A DNA stretch of 64,000 nt from Channa striata (Eukaryota > Chordata > Actinopteri > Anabantiformes > Channidae), in assembly GCA_033026295.1 (NCBI GenBank), contig CM065175.1, positions 27,685,375 through 27,749,374 on the forward strand, in the 5' to 3' direction. Below the pieces are notes generated by a model, which worked only from the letters and a program-made list of their open reading frames with translations, ran no database searches and was not told the DNA's origin. Positions 13,901 through 28,900 of the stretch are shown one piece after another. How positions within the stretch are numbered: the stretch's first letter is position 1; each line of letters begins with the position of its first letter. Position numbers and translations under genes: made by a program.

Positions 13901-16900
13901 TGCCTACTCCACCACAGTCGTCTGAAATAAATGCGTTGTATGTTGGTGAAGCTGATACTCGATGGCTTATTAAATGGTGGAGTGTGACCTTTCAGGTTGT
14001 TTCAGCAGAAGGAAACGGACTGGACTGTTCTCTCTGCTCCTCCATCTTCCCATTCCTGTTTTCAGTTTTGTTTTGTTTGACTAATTTGTGGTATTCCTGT
14101 TTTCAGGTGACTTTGGAGTTTCCTGCCTGCTGATGGGATCATGTGACCTGGCCACTACCTTCACAGGGACGCCATACTACATGAGTCCAGAGGTGCTGAG
14201 CCACCAGGGCTACGACTCAAAGTCTGATATCTGGTAAAGTACAAGTCGGGTTCCGTTTTACCGGAAACACCCACATGTCTCTAGTCTGTGTCTCAACACT
14301 AGTCTCTGTGGTTTTGTTTCTCCTGCTGACGATTCAAGGGTCAGTAATTGTCCTGTCCAGAAGAAATCCTTCAGTGCTGGGTTAATTCAGCTGAACTCTA
14401 ATATTTGTTTGAGCAGAATGGTGAATGTGGGACTGAGGTGTGTGCTCATAGAAATGAAGGAACAGATCATGCTGTGGAATGAATCACTGATCAGTTTTCA
14501 TTTTTAACAGATGACAGTGGAGCTTATTTTGTGTCTTTCCATCTATTGCTCATCACAGGGTGTCATAAATCCTGATCCTGGTATATTTCTCATTTTGTGT
14601 ATGGCAGTGAAAACTCACCAGTTACAAAATTCAGGTTCCTTCACAGAGATGATTAAATTTACCATCGATTTTATAAGATAAACCTTTATTTGTCCCACAT
14701 TGGGGAAATTTCCATGTTACAGCAGCAGAGTGCATTTTCCGGCAAAAAAGAATATTGGAATGTACAATCTAAAATGGAAAAAATAAAAACATATCACATA
14801 TGTACACAATCATATAAGTCAGTCATTGCACAATGTGTCATTTGTATTGAAAAGACCTTCGATGTGGCTCATTCAGACATTTAGGATGTAACGGTCTGTC
14901 AGTGAAGGAGCTGCTCAGACGTGACGCCGCGTCGTCGTACAGGGTGTGGGAGTTGTTCTCCAGCACCAATGACAGCTTGGCTACCGCCCTCCTGACTCCA
15001 GGGACATGTGATCTTTATGACTATTTTAAAGAGCTCATGGCTTTTTATACATCTCGTTGCTCATCTTGGCAATTTGTGTTGCTTGTTTCACCTCTAATAA
15101 CGTACCAGTAAATTCTAAAGCAGATGGATGTGTTGAGATTTAACAGACATTTCAGCATTTTGAGTTTTCACTTTAGAATACCAGCACTTTTCACAGTGGG
15201 CCTGTTAACTGTAGCACATTTGGAACCAGTGCTGTTTGACTTTGATTGGTTAGAAGCTGGAGGCTGTACAGATGCACCAGAACGATTCCTGCAGCTAAAC
15301 AGTTTGAGGTCTTAGTTGACTGTCAACTGTCTGAGAACCTCTGTAATTTTTTGCCCCCCCCAGAAAAATGGACTGAACCTGCTGCATATTCAGACTGGAT
15401 GAAGATAATTGGTTCCAAAGGTTGAGGCAGTCCATCAAGCAGCAGAATGGATGAAAAGTCAGCTGAAAAAAGCCAATTCCTGATGAGATGAATAAGATTT
15501 TCTTGGAGTGAGAGCTGAGTGAAGTCATCTTTAGAAGTCCTTTAGAAAGCACTGTCTACTTCGTCAGACCCTTGAAGCTGAAGTTTCTTTTTTTTTTTAA
15601 TTCAGAAACCGAAGTTTACCTCGAGATTCATTCATTCAGTTGTATTTACCTAAAGACCCAAGTGCTGCCTGTAGATTTAAAAACAACCCAAACACTTCAA
15701 TACGACGAAAGACACATGAACAATTTGTAATTGTAAAACAGTCGACCTGTCATTGTGAAGAAAAAATGCTGTTTGTTCTTCAGCAGGTATCACATGTTTA
15801 TGCAGAGCCATCACGGTAAAGTATCTAAAAATCATCAGCGCTGAAAAAACCATTTGCAGTATCTTAATTTCCGCCACAGCTGCCTCAGACGGTGTGTGTC
15901 ACGTTTAGTTATTTGTCATCTGGCCCCTGAACCAGTTTTTCTGTGATTCAACCCCCCCCAAAATATATTTGCTGCAGTTAGACAATAATTACTGGTCAGT
16001 AATATTAGAATCACCTGTTAAAAACTACAACACTCTTATCTTTGATTTAACCACCATGAACAGTCACGTTCAAGGTCCTAGATAAAACCTGCAGGGAGTC
16101 ACGTTCCAGATGAATAAATGAGAGCAGTAAAAAAAGAAGCAGCTGGCCGACCTGAGGTCTGATTAAACTGTACTGAAGTCCCTCAGCTCGCATCTGTTCA
16201 CATTTGAATCAAAAAATGTTGTCGTGACGTCCAGTTTAAGATGATTCTGACGGTTTCTTTTAGCACGAACGTTTCTTGTCTTCGGTGTAACGGCAGGAAC
16301 AGGCGTAGAGCAGCTGTTTTCGGTCTGTCAGTTTAGCTCACCTGCACAGCAGCCAGTCTCAGCTGTTACCTGGAGACCTGAGAAGACAAATTTGAATGTT
16401 TTATGTGAAATTTGTACATTTGATAAAATCTTAGCTTGGTGTCTCCCCAGCTTCTGTCAGCCCAAATCCTCACAGTGGGCAGGAGTGTGTACCTGTGTCT
16501 GCTGTAGAAGTGATTTGGTAACTTCCTTCAGGTGAGCGTACCAGAGCTCACCGGTCGCCCCGTGTCTCGTCATGTTGCCCTTTGTCTCCAGCGCTTGTTT
16601 CTGTGATGCTGTAAAGGTTACAGCCCGTCATGCCTTGCTTCTGTCACCCTGTTTAAGAACGACGCCACTTTAAAAAGTGCAGCAAGTAGAAGGAGAGAAT
16701 GTGAGCTGACTCCAGTTCTTGATCTTTGATATGAAGAACATGTATATATTTTTGAATTTACCATCAGTGGTGACTATTGGTAAAGAGTCAACAATCATGT
16801 CAATGTGGCAACTGTGTTAATGAGATTAGAACTAGGACAGAGAATCTGCACCATGGCCACTTTTCTTTGGTTTTTCCCTCCCCGGATTTGTCTTCAGCTG

Positions 16901-19900
16901 TTCTGTTGCACTGTAAACATCATTAAACCGTGTCCATAGACGTGTTTTTCAGTAGTTTCTGCTTTGATGGCCTTCATGTTAAACTCCCACACATATTCAG
17001 CTAATTCACGATTAAAGTGAAGCAACCTTCATCACCTCTTCTGCTAATTAACTCCTCATCATGACAACTGACCTCTGACTGCTGCCAGTGCTTTGTTAGT
17101 AAGGGTGGGCTCCTTGTTAGGGAACCTGATTAGAATGACCTCTAACCTCTGCTATGTCTGACTGGATTCTCTGCTGGGAGAGTTTTTTTTTTTACGTGCA
17201 TGACTAAGGACACAGGATGTAGATGTCAATCGTCTCAGCTGTTCATTAAACAGTTGAGACTCTGTTCATGCTGGTTGTTGCAGGTGCAGTAATGTGGCTC
17301 TTTGCTGCAGTGTTGTGCAATATTTCCAGATACGTGAGTTTTTATAATCTATGTAGGACTGTAGGTAGGTTTATGTAGCACTGGGAAAAGGGGGAAATAT
17401 GTGTTATGCGAACATGATTCCAATTAATGATACTGATCCTTACAAATCTCAAGATTGAGTGAAAAAAAGGTGGAAAAGTAAAGCACACTTACTGTAGTTA
17501 CTGTAGTTACCGTATCTGCTGCTTCTGTACGTGCACATTTTCACTCTTTGCATCGTGTATGGAGCTGTGGGACTCTGTCTGAGAGAGTCTACATGAAATG
17601 CCATGAGGCCTTGGCCAGCACAGCGGAATTTTCCACCGAAGATTAAGATGATTCAAATAAAGCTCAGTTGTTGCCAAACGTGGCAGGACTGAACTGGTGA
17701 CTTGTGTTTGTGCTGCAGGGCTCTGGGCTGCCTCCTCTATGAGATGTGCTGTCTGATTCATGCCTTCCAGGGGCCAAACTTCCTGTCTGTGGTGATGAAG
17801 ATCGTGGAGGGAGAAACCCCGACGCTGCCCCCTGCATACTCTCTGGATCTGAACTCTGTCATGCAGAGGTGAGCGGAGCAACTTCACTGAACTGACGTGG
17901 AACAGATTCATTAACATGCAAACACAGTTGTTTGGTGTTCACCCGTTTCACAGTCCTATGCACTGTGAGATGGTGACTACGTAGATATAACGTGTTCCAT
18001 GAACTTCCAGGGTTTCCTACTCAGTCTTAAAGTCATCTTGATGTGTGTGGGTTTATTAAATATTTTATTTAATTTCATGCGTTTAACAAAGGTTAGACAC
18101 AAAGCAACTGTACAACTACAGCCATCATAAGATCTGAGAAACGTTTTCTTTCATAATTAGATTAGATTTCTAAATGTCAACTGGTGAAGAAATAAAGTCT
18201 TATTGCTTCCTGAAGTCCAAGTCCACACATTGAGATTTTGCTGAGCAGCAGTCAAAAAAAAGTTTTGTTGCTCAGAAAAAGGTTGAAATAAGAAATTATT
18301 CTCCTTAGAAAAGCTGGAACCAGTGGAAACAGATTTGGGCATTTCTTCTGAAAAATGATTTTCTTTCCGTTCTTCTCCTCCCCTCGACTAATCGTCTGCA
18401 TTACTTTAGCCACGGGGTCAGGGTATAATGGGGTCAGCAGGAGCCCAACTAACCTTCCCCCTGAAAATGATGTAACCTTAAGGTCAATGTAGTGGTAAAT
18501 GTCAGTTGTTGCTTGTCTCCCTATCAAAAATCACACAGATCAGTAGTTAAACCCATTTAAATTCACAGTTCAAAGATCCATATTTTACCATATTCGAAAG
18601 AAACCTCTCGAACTACTCCCTCTTAAAGATGTGTTGTGTTTGTGTTGATCGCGCTGACGGGATCGTGGACTCTAAGGGCTCAGCTGCTTATACTGAAGTG
18701 TGTTTCTAATATTCTAATACCCTTCATGTATGTAAATGCATAAATTAGCAGAATTCTAAACCTGGAAAATATCCCAGACATTAAACAACCATACTATGCT
18801 GGTTACCAACAATAAAGGGAATTGTAGATTTCGAATGATCTCACAAAGAGCTGCAAAATGAAGAAACATGTGACCACAATTAAAACAAAAATGATCGTAA
18901 AGAAACACACAGCTTCATCCGACACAAAAAGGTCAAAGCGAAAGGCCAGAAACAATCTGTGCCCAGAAGCCCGTTGTGTCATAATCCATCTGTGATTATC
19001 TGCTCTCAGCAGAGCAAAGTCTGCAGCCAACGGAGACTCCGGGGAGCTTGCAGGTCCCTCGCAGAATTGATTTAAATGTGGGTTGTGACAGACAGAAGGG
19101 ATGTAAAAACTGCTTGTTTTCGGGGAAAAGTCACCACTGTCAGCTTAGACTAACCTGAGTAGCTGGACATGCTGCACAAACTTACTGGGATGATGAAAAC
19201 TGTTGTTCAGCCAGAAATGCAGCCAAACCTTTTCCACTGAGCCGCTGTTTGTCCCTGAATCAGGATGCTCCAGAAACAACCATCGTCCAGGCCGTCAGCT
19301 GCAGAGATTCTCAAGACCAAGTTCATGGAGGAAAACATGCAGGTATGCGAACTGGCTTTTAACTGTAAAATAAATTAACTGTTATCCAAAGGTTGAATAA
19401 CGTCAACCGGACTTCTTTGCTCTGGGTTGTAAACTTTTCGTCCCGTTCAACTATCCCCAGGAACTTTAAGAGGCGTGGACTTGACGTTGAATTATGCTTC
19501 TCTGTTCATGCGCGTAAACGTCTGATACGTTCACTCATTTTCTTCCAGAAGGGACAGTGTTGTTTATCAAACCTCAGTTTTGTGACAATGAAGAAACAAT
19601 ATGGAAGCAGGAAGTAGAAAACTTGTTCTACAATTCACGGCACTCAGCGTCTATAAAGGTTTACCAAAAAAACTGAAGACAGCATAAAGCAGCATTAGAA
19701 TATAGGTATGAACAGTTACATTTCCTCTACTTTTCCTTTTCTAAATTTCTGGTTCTATTTCAGCCTGCCGACACTCTCCAGTCAGTCTCTGCAGCCTACG
19801 ATTACCCATAATCCCCCTCTCTGCAAAGAGTAGGTTCAGTCAACATCTACACGTACAGAGAAGCATGATTCCGCCTTAAGACCCCCTCACACATCCACCA

Positions 19901-22900
19901 ACCACAGCACACTTAGTGGATTAAGGGTGATTAGAGTCGTAAACATTACATCTCTACGCCTCCACCCTGATCTAAACCCCCGGTACCCACCTAATGAGTA
20001 ATGAGCCTCTTCACACCAGGTGAGACCTGTGTGGGCGTATGTAGTCCCATTTTACACACACACACAGTGCTGCGTATCTCCAGAGAGAACTTCCGCTCAG
20101 CAGCACTCTGCTGAGGGCCAACACGGCGTTTGTTTTCTCCACAGAAGTGGCAGCATCCATGTGCCGGTTTACTACACGTACACTGCATGTGGTCACGGGT
20201 GCTCGTGGGCTCTTTCTGTGTGGCCATGCAGGGCACCTGCCAAGAGATGACAAATTAGGGTATTTATGGTCTCAGTTGCCACGGTTTCCGCTAAAATATT
20301 ATTATGCCACCAGGCTTCCGTACTGTACTGTGGCCTTACGGAACATTGTAGAGGAGACGCGTTTAGGCTGAAGATGGTGAGCTGCACAAAGATCCTCAGT
20401 GAGAGCCAAGAGCGATATTAATGGTTAATATCTGATGCTGAACACATTTTCCTGCTGAGTCTAAGAAAGCAATGCCTGAAGATAGAGGACACGTGCACAT
20501 CATGGTTCTGAGCACAGCGGGTGAAACACCTTCATGTTCCAACCCGTAAGTCACCACTGCGCCACACAAAGAGACTTCTCGTCGCTTCGTTGAGTTGTAG
20601 GGATCAGTGCTGATGCAGATGAGCGTGAAAACGGTAAGAAAATATTTCACGTGGGGGTTAGGTCTAAAAAAGAGACCCTCTGTTTTAATAAGCATTTATA
20701 AATCCTGTTCCTGACCGGGTACTGGTCCAGCAAACATGCAGCTGGTGTGGGCTGTAGACAAATGTCTGTCCAAATGAGCGTTTATGAACTTTGTGCTTCT
20801 CACACAAACGTTTTTTTTTCTTCACAGAAGATGAAGGACAGATTTGTCTGTGTGTCATCAGGAGCAAAAGAAGATGCTGAACTCATCGCCAAGAAAATGT
20901 GAGGCTCTCCTTCCTCCTTTGACTGACTGCAGCTCTGATCAGCCCATCTTATCCTGCAGCGACTGGAGAATCTGCTCCACCATTTCTCTGTTTTCTGCTC
21001 TTTGTCCTCTTCCTCTTCTCATATCTCCTGTTTCCCCTCCTTCATCCCCTCGTTTTATTCTTCTGCTTAATTCTTTGTCTTCGTTTTCCTTTGTTTCCCG
21101 TTTCCTCTCTGCTGGCCCCTGTCGTATTGTCTTGCCTCGCCCCTCTTGTCCTTCCATACACTCCTTTCTTCCTCTCCGTCGTTATGCTCCTTTGCTTCAG
21201 CTTTAACTACACACACATTGTTACTACGTTGGACACACTCTTCAGTGAGTAGCTGCTATAATTAAAGCAGCGAGGGTTGAGGCGTGTGGGTGTTTGTGAG
21301 TGAGAGAGACACTGACGACTCACGGTCCACTGTCAGATAATCTGTCCTCACTACTGCAGCGCACACAGGCTTAACCTCTTTGGCTCCAAAAACACCCGAA
21401 ACCACTGACTTCATGAATAAACAATTGCTTGAAAAGAAAGCCCTCAGAGTTCCTCGTGAAGAAACAATCCAGGAGACAGAGAAATGGAGCAGCAGGTTTT
21501 TGATTAATGTGGCCTGCCTTAAACAAATGTTTCAGTCAAAATAACAAGGAAACGCCACGACAGTGTAACGCTGACTGGATCTGCATTTACCAAAATATGA
21601 CAGTTATACATGTTTATATCATAAAGTGTCAAACATGTTTAGAGCTTCCACGTTTTCCCTCTAGCACGGCTGCGGATAAACTTCCATGTGCAAATCGGAG
21701 ATGACAAAAACACATTTGGGCAGAACAGTGGTCAGCTAGTGGTGCTATGACCCAGCTGATATTCTATTTTGTGTGTGTTTTGGAAGAAGGTTGAAGAGTG
21801 GATGTCGCAAAGCGAAACTGCAAATGCAAACATGTTTCATGTGTGATGACTCTGAATCTAAAATGTTCCCAGACATTTTTGTCATGCAAAAATGGAACAT
21901 TCAGTTCACAACAGCAATCATTTATGATGAATGCTACAAATACATATTTGGCTTTTAGTTGCACAGGAAAAGAATTTTTTAAAAGCTTAACAACACAGTG
22001 GTCAGACATGTTGGTGGTTGAAATGGTCAATGGCGAACTTCTGTTGGACAGATGATTGAAAGGTGTGGTTGTCCTCAGGCAGACAAAGGTTCACCTGCAG
22101 ACACTGAGGGAGAGGTCGGAGGTGGAGAAGATGACTCCCAGGGAGAGAATGCGGCTCCGCAAACTGCAGGCAGCTGACGAGAAGGCAAAAAGACTGAGGT
22201 AACACATCTGCAGGTAGATACAGACGTATGCCCTGTGTAAGTCACGTACAGCTGTGTACCCATACAGCGAGTGTGTACACAGTCCTTCAAGAGTTGAAGT
22301 TGAAGTGTCATTTTCACAACAAAGAACTTCAGTGTCTGTCTGCACAAATCAGTGTCAGCCAGTACAGAGACACACATGCATCTCTTATAAAAAGATGCAG
22401 ACTCTTTGCTGTAGCTTGACATTATTTCAGGTGCAGGTTCAGGTCTTGTTTTTTGAATAATGCATATGTTGAGAACTTGTGTCCACGTGCGGCATGTTAA
22501 ATTAATTGGACCCAGTTTAGTAGGTCACACACCTGTTTGTGTAGGCCCCCATAGTTTATGTTGCCTGTCAGAGGAACCGCTCCGTGGATCTGTTGAAGCT
22601 GGAGATCATGTGCCAGAAAGAGAAGAGGAGAAGCTGTCCTCGTCCAGACTTAACCTAGAAAACCCAAAGAGTCACTGCTGTCAGAGGAGCTTCTACAAAG
22701 TCTGAATACTTCAGTAAATGAGAGATGTCAGTGAAGTGTGGAGGAGCTCATTAAACGCAGCAGGAATTACTGTTAGCTGCTGATTTCTGTCATCAAACTT
22801 CATCATTTCTGTCACTGTGATCAAAAGAAATGCAAATTTTTAACGTCAGGGATCTGGAGCCTAACTGGGATCACGTCCTGGATATGCACAGCACTCAGGT

Positions 22901-25900
22901 GATCAAACCATGAGTTCTTAAAGAAGGTTTACGGAGATCATTTCCATCAAAACCTTTATTTTTACTACTTTAAAGGTGTGCTCCTTGAGGATTGAAGTCC
23001 CACGTTGAACACAGGAGCTGTGTTTCATCATTCGTTTGTGCAGCGTTCACGCACTAATTCCGATGTTTCTGTATGTTGTGTAACCAAGGCTGGGTTACTT
23101 ACTCGATGAGTAAAACTTATTGGACACATTTACACTCATGTTACCTGCACAGTGACGGCGAACGTTTCCTTTAATCAAAAGCTTTGGCAAAAATTAACAT
23201 GCAAACTGGATGGAAATAAAAAGTTTTTCATGTTGCGTAAACGAGTGGGGTGGGGGTGATAGACACCAGCTGCTCACCGTGACAGAGATGGAGGATGGAT
23301 GCTCCTGCAGGACTGAGACCCCCAGGATGTCTCAGTGAAGCAGTGTGCTGGTAATGAGACGGTCCAGATTGAATCAGACGCTCTGCCTTCGTGCCTCTGA
23401 GCCATCGTGTTAATTGCGTTTCATCACGATGACTGGCTGTTAATGCGTGTTCCCGTCACTTCTCTGGGTCACACGTCCGACTCTGAATCTAAATACGGAG
23501 CGGAGTGGTCACGTTAGAGGACAGTGACGACAGCAGGACCGTTTGAACGTCTGTCAGCTCGCAGTCCGAAACTCAACACGTGGTTGAGAGCAGCGCTCTG
23601 ACACAGGTCCTGCAGGGTAGATACAGGTGCTGGATTTGGATGAAAGTGCAGAGGATTTCCACCTCAGCTGCCTGTGTCCTTTTCCTACGCAAAAGCCGAC
23701 TGTAATTCTCAGCACTATTCTGAGATAATTACTGGCTGTGTCGCAGCTGTCCCATAACGTGTAGGAATAATTGAGAACACCTGACACTGGAGGACTGCTG
23801 CTCCTGCACTGATTACAGCTCTGTTGCAGTGTCAAGGCATCACAGGATGTGACTGACAATTCACTTACATTTAGTTTCTTTAAACACACAAAATGGAGCC
23901 GTAAAAGAACTTCTAATTTCTCTTGGTAAACGCTGAGAGGCTGCAGGTACTGTACCTCTGACATCCCTGAGCACGATGTCAGGAGGCAGAAACCTCCAGC
24001 ACAACCAGGCTCGGGGTGGGCGCCATCTGCCTCGACCGGTCGGGCTGAGGCAGGGAATTGGTAGAAAATCATGATTAGCCATGAAAGGAGCTCCAGTCTG
24101 TACAAGCAAACATGAGTCACTGCTCAGGAGGAAATTCAATCAGTTCACACCGAATTGTAAAGACGCTGAATCTTTCACCAACTGGTCTGTAGGACAAGGG
24201 ACAGTAACCACTGCTGAATGTTTGACCTTTGACCCCTCAGACAGCATTGTCATGTTGCCACGTGGGCTTTAGAGTAATTTGGAAAAACTGTTGTCACTTT
24301 TCTGGAAATGGGGTTTGAATAAAACATTTACAAATTCATAAAGCTTGACTGCATAATTGTCCTGGAGCACAAATGCAAAAAACAGAAGCTACTGCTACTA
24401 CATCTGGCAGGATTTTCACCTGCCACAAAAATTTGAACTGCTAAATTTTCCCTTAGGGGGGGAAAAAACGTGGGATTACAAACCTTTCACAGACTCTGTA
24501 TTTGGAAAGTCCAGATTCTGTATTTTTCTCCGCAGTCAAATCCCAGTTGAATTTGAATATGCAGCAGATTAAGTTTTCTCATCTCAGTGCACATGTCGAC
24601 TGTTTCTGCAGAAAACTGGCCGAGGAGAAATATGTAGAAATCCAAACCCGCAGAAGAGAGCTGAGGAGCCGCCACTTTGAAAACATCAGCCTGGATATTC
24701 TGAACGTAAGGGAAGAAGCAATCGCTGTTTAGAATAGGACTTCTCCTATGAATTTATGTTAAGTTAATAATCTCACAGGTTAATTAGCTGCAAATGTCTG
24801 TGAATATGTCAGTTTTAAAGTGAGTCTGGATGTTTGATGTCCCATAAGCTCCACTGGGCTTCATTCAAAGTAAGTCAATTAGACATTTTTCTCCAACCAA
24901 TAGGAGAGCACAGAGGACACAGCGTGCCAGCGTCTTCCAATCAGCAGTCAGTGTCCCCACTCAGCAGGAGGATCTCAGATCGTTCCGAAGCAGGACGAGT
25001 CAGAGCCAGAGCTGCACGGTGAGAACGAAGTCAACCTTGTTATGTTTGATGACGACATGTGATTCTCTCGGAGTTTCCCAGATATGTCTTAGTGATAACT
25101 ACGATGCATTGTTGCAGATTAAAGAACCAAAATTGATGTTTTAGGATAACCAGCTCCACTGACTGTTTAACTGCGTTAAAAGGTCACGCGTCTACAGCAC
25201 GTCCAGTATAAAAGCTGCTTCCCATTTCGTTTTCATTGACTTTTATTTAATCAGGAAGGATCTTTGAGAGATCACCTGTTTTTCTGTAGTACTCAGAAAC
25301 CACGATGTGACCACTGATCACAGCTCGCTCCAAATATGTTTTTTTACATAAACATTCTGAATGCTTAACTGTTTTAAACAGTGACTTTAGCAACAGAGAA
25401 ATGTGTCGAGAGGAAATGTTAGCTTTATCAGAAATATGTTTTAGATTTTATTTAAATTGTCACTTTAAATGCCTTTTTTTTTTTTTTAAATCAAAGGAGT
25501 TTTTTTCGTGGAGCCCAGTTTCACATGTCACACATTTGGGGCTTCGATAATTGTAATAAAACGCACACTGCTGTGGCGATGGCACCGACAGAGCGTTCCG
25601 ATGATGGGAGCCATGATGAAATATATCCTAAATGACATTTAAAACTGTAAAACTCTTGTCTGTGCCCGTGCGGCTTCTTTGCTCATTTATTAGCAGCAGA
25701 TCCCTGTCATTTTCACAGTCCCGTTTGTGAATGGAATCCTTCCTGCTCCCAAAGCTCAGTGAAGTTCAGTTCCTGAAACTAACGTCCAGTAGATGTATCC
25801 CATTTGATATACTTGAATATGTTTTCATTAGTCTCCAGGTATAATTTGAGTTGTTATATTGCTTCTCATGTTCTGTCAGTCAGGAAATAAACCGAGGTGC

Positions 25901-28900
25901 CAAACTAATGAGATTTAGAGCTGGTGTGAAGCAGAAAAGCTCTCCAGAGATTTCGATGTTCAGGCAACTTAATCATGTGTTTATCTGGAAAATCCTCAGG
26001 AGCTGCTGGGGATTAAAAAGGCCATAAGTTATAAATCTCATTAAAATTAGTGTCAGATTTGACAGATGGTCCAGATCAAAGAAAAGATCTCCCAATATTT
26101 CCTTTTGTCATCATTTAATCTGTCGGCCTCTGGATTCTTTTTACTTAAACTGTACACAGTTTAGAGTAGAGACAAGAACTCTGTGAAACGGCTTTTTGTT
26201 CCAGATTATTTAAGGAGTCGGCTGTTAATGCGACATTTGTAAACTGTGTGTTTTCAATATATTATTGTGTTGAAAAATGACGAGATACAAACTGTCCACT
26301 AACAATTTAACTAACTTATTTGTAGTTTAGAGTCGTTCACTCTGAGTCATTTATAAGGTTCACCTGGCTGTGCCTACGGGCTTATTCTCTCATAATCAGT
26401 GCTTGCACAGCATAATGACGCCTTTGATGCAGGTCATAAGTGAATGTGAGTAATAGTGAGTTTACATGCACTTCCTGTTAATCCACACACACATGCAGCA
26501 GAGTAAAAAATAACCTGATTTCACCCTGGATTTTTTTGGATGCCTGGTTTACAGATTTTCACTGAATAGTTACAAAACGCTGCTTTCTCACTTTTCTTTT
26601 TGTGTGTGTGTGTGTGTGTTCGTGTCTCGGCACAGGGGAGACAAAGAGAACAATGGGAGACTCGCACAGCTGATCCCCAACAGGAAGTGTGTGAATATAT
26701 GCTGAATAGTCTCCATCTTACACATATACATGGCAGAATTACACGACACTGGCAAAATCAGCTGTAACCTGGTTACAGTTCACATAAACGCACCAGAACT
26801 GTGTCTATAGACCCGATTTTACAGGCGATTCAACAGTAGATTTGCAGGAACCCCTACCACTAACTAGGCAATTGCAGATGGTGCCGGTACTTGTTCTTGA
26901 CAATCTGTCTAAACTTATCATTTGACGGTTGCTGCCATGGGTCAGTGACGGTGACGTTCAGACTCTTGTGTCTGAACTGGATGTGTGACAACAGCTGTGA
27001 AACTAAAATCTGTAAGAGGACTTCACGCTTCACTGGGAATTGCCTGGCACCTTGGAGACTCTTAAAGTTCTCTGGAGACCTCTTGAAGTCCCTGAACCCT
27101 GGTTTAGGAACCACTGACCCGAGATCAAACTGGCCTGAATTTAAGATGACGCCACTTAAATGTGTTCAATTCAGGTGAGACGTTAAATATGTGACAAACG
27201 TCTGGAGAACAGAAGCTTTTCCTGCAGGGAGTTCAAAAATAAACTCTTAAAACTTGTAATGTCGAACAAACTGTTACTGGCCCGACAGCAGCTGAACTTC
27301 TGATATTGTTCTGTCGATGCAGATGACATTTCTCCAGTGGGTTTCCTATATTGAACAGCCTCAGGCCCCTAATACAAAGCGTATAGATTCAGTGGTTCCC
27401 TCTGTTCTTCCGGCAGCTACAGCAAATGTGTTTTTGAATTCGTATTCATTTAGTTTTCGTGTTCCCCCTCGGAGCTGGATGCAGTCGCCTCTGAGTGAAG
27501 AGCCGAGCTCGTGGTCTGGCTCCAGCCTGAATGTGGTATCAGCAGCAGCGACTGAAGCCTGTGTGTCAAATTTTCTTTAGTTCAGTTCTAACTTTTAAGA
27601 GCTGTGATTGCATCAAGCAGCTTGGGGACACATGATGAAAGCTGAGGGCCTTTGTGTCTGACGCCAAGATAAAAACAAAGAGAGCTGCAGAAATCTTCCA
27701 GTTATCATGTAAGAAGCGTTTTTATCTGCTTTAATGTCACACAAACACACTTCTGTCTGGAACCTTCACTGACCCTCGCCTGTAACCGCTCTTTCAAATG
27801 TCCACATTTTCCAAGATGGCAGAGAAACCAGATCTTCACTTATCAAACAGTCATTCATTCAGATTGACAGATTTAACAAAAAGAAGCTCTCCATCCCCAA
27901 AACAATCCTCATCATCCAAAAGGATCCCAGTCACGAACTTGGTCAAAATGATCTTTCGAACACTTGTCTGTAATAAATAACCCGTTTTGGAAACTGAGGA
28001 CAAGTGTCCTTTATTTTACACAAACCTGTTGCTGTTTTTTCCAAACTCTCCTCAGATTATTAATTTTTAAAAATCATATTTAAAGAAAGTATTCTGATTT
28101 CCTCACATTTCTCAAATTACCCCCAAATTGTCCTTTTTCAAAAGCACATTGCCTCACCCTCCTACAATATTATTAAAAGTTCCCCAAATTTAAAATCTAA
28201 ATCCTGAGCTCCCTTCACCTCCTACATGTCTTATTTAAAATGGCCTCCCTTTCCGAACCTCGTCTTCACCTTAAATGTTTTTCCCCCCTTGTAAAACTTC
28301 CATTCTGCATCTTTGAAAATACATTTCAAGGTATTCTTATGTTTATCCAGACATTTTTCAACCCTTTGAAAATCTCTTATGAGCTTCTAGAGAGACTGTT
28401 AGTTCAATAATAAACTTGGTGAGCTTTGTTTTGGTGCCAGGTTTTCACCAGATGAGTCGTCACCTTTTATGGGTTTTTTTTAGATCTCAGTGCTTTTCCA
28501 GCTTTGTGCTCCTCAAACTCTTTTCATCCTTCTGAAGCTCATTAAAGGCTGGGGGAGCTCCAACCGGGATTCCTCAGGGACACAAGCAACGCAGTTGGTT
28601 TGGATTTAAAAGCCTCAGTGGCCTCACTGATATTTTCAGCTTGAACAGAAACACCTGAGCCTCAGTGTGGAGAACATCACATGTTGGTGGAGTTCAGCCA
28701 ATCAGCTTCCAGTTATTTTCATTCAGATTGTCAAGATTGTTAAATTTCTGTCTTTAGCTGATGTAAACTCATCCGGTGATTTTAATGGTGATTAACTTTA
28801 CCTGTCGTAGTGTTTGCGGACATGTTTTTAAGTCATCAGGGGGCTGGAGGTGGGGTGCTGACTTGAGACATATCTTTGTCCCACCCCACTGTCTTTTCAT

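Noticed and set aside
23554..24120. 188-codon minus-strand ORF in intron 9
   Set aside because: By my rough estimate about one such frame per window is expected by chance, and no domain is recognisable.
26637..26690. Possible extra nek11 exon after CGGCACAG in intron 11
   Set aside because: In the required phase it runs into a stop (CACAGCTGA), no suitable donor follows, and exons 11 and 12 already join in phase.
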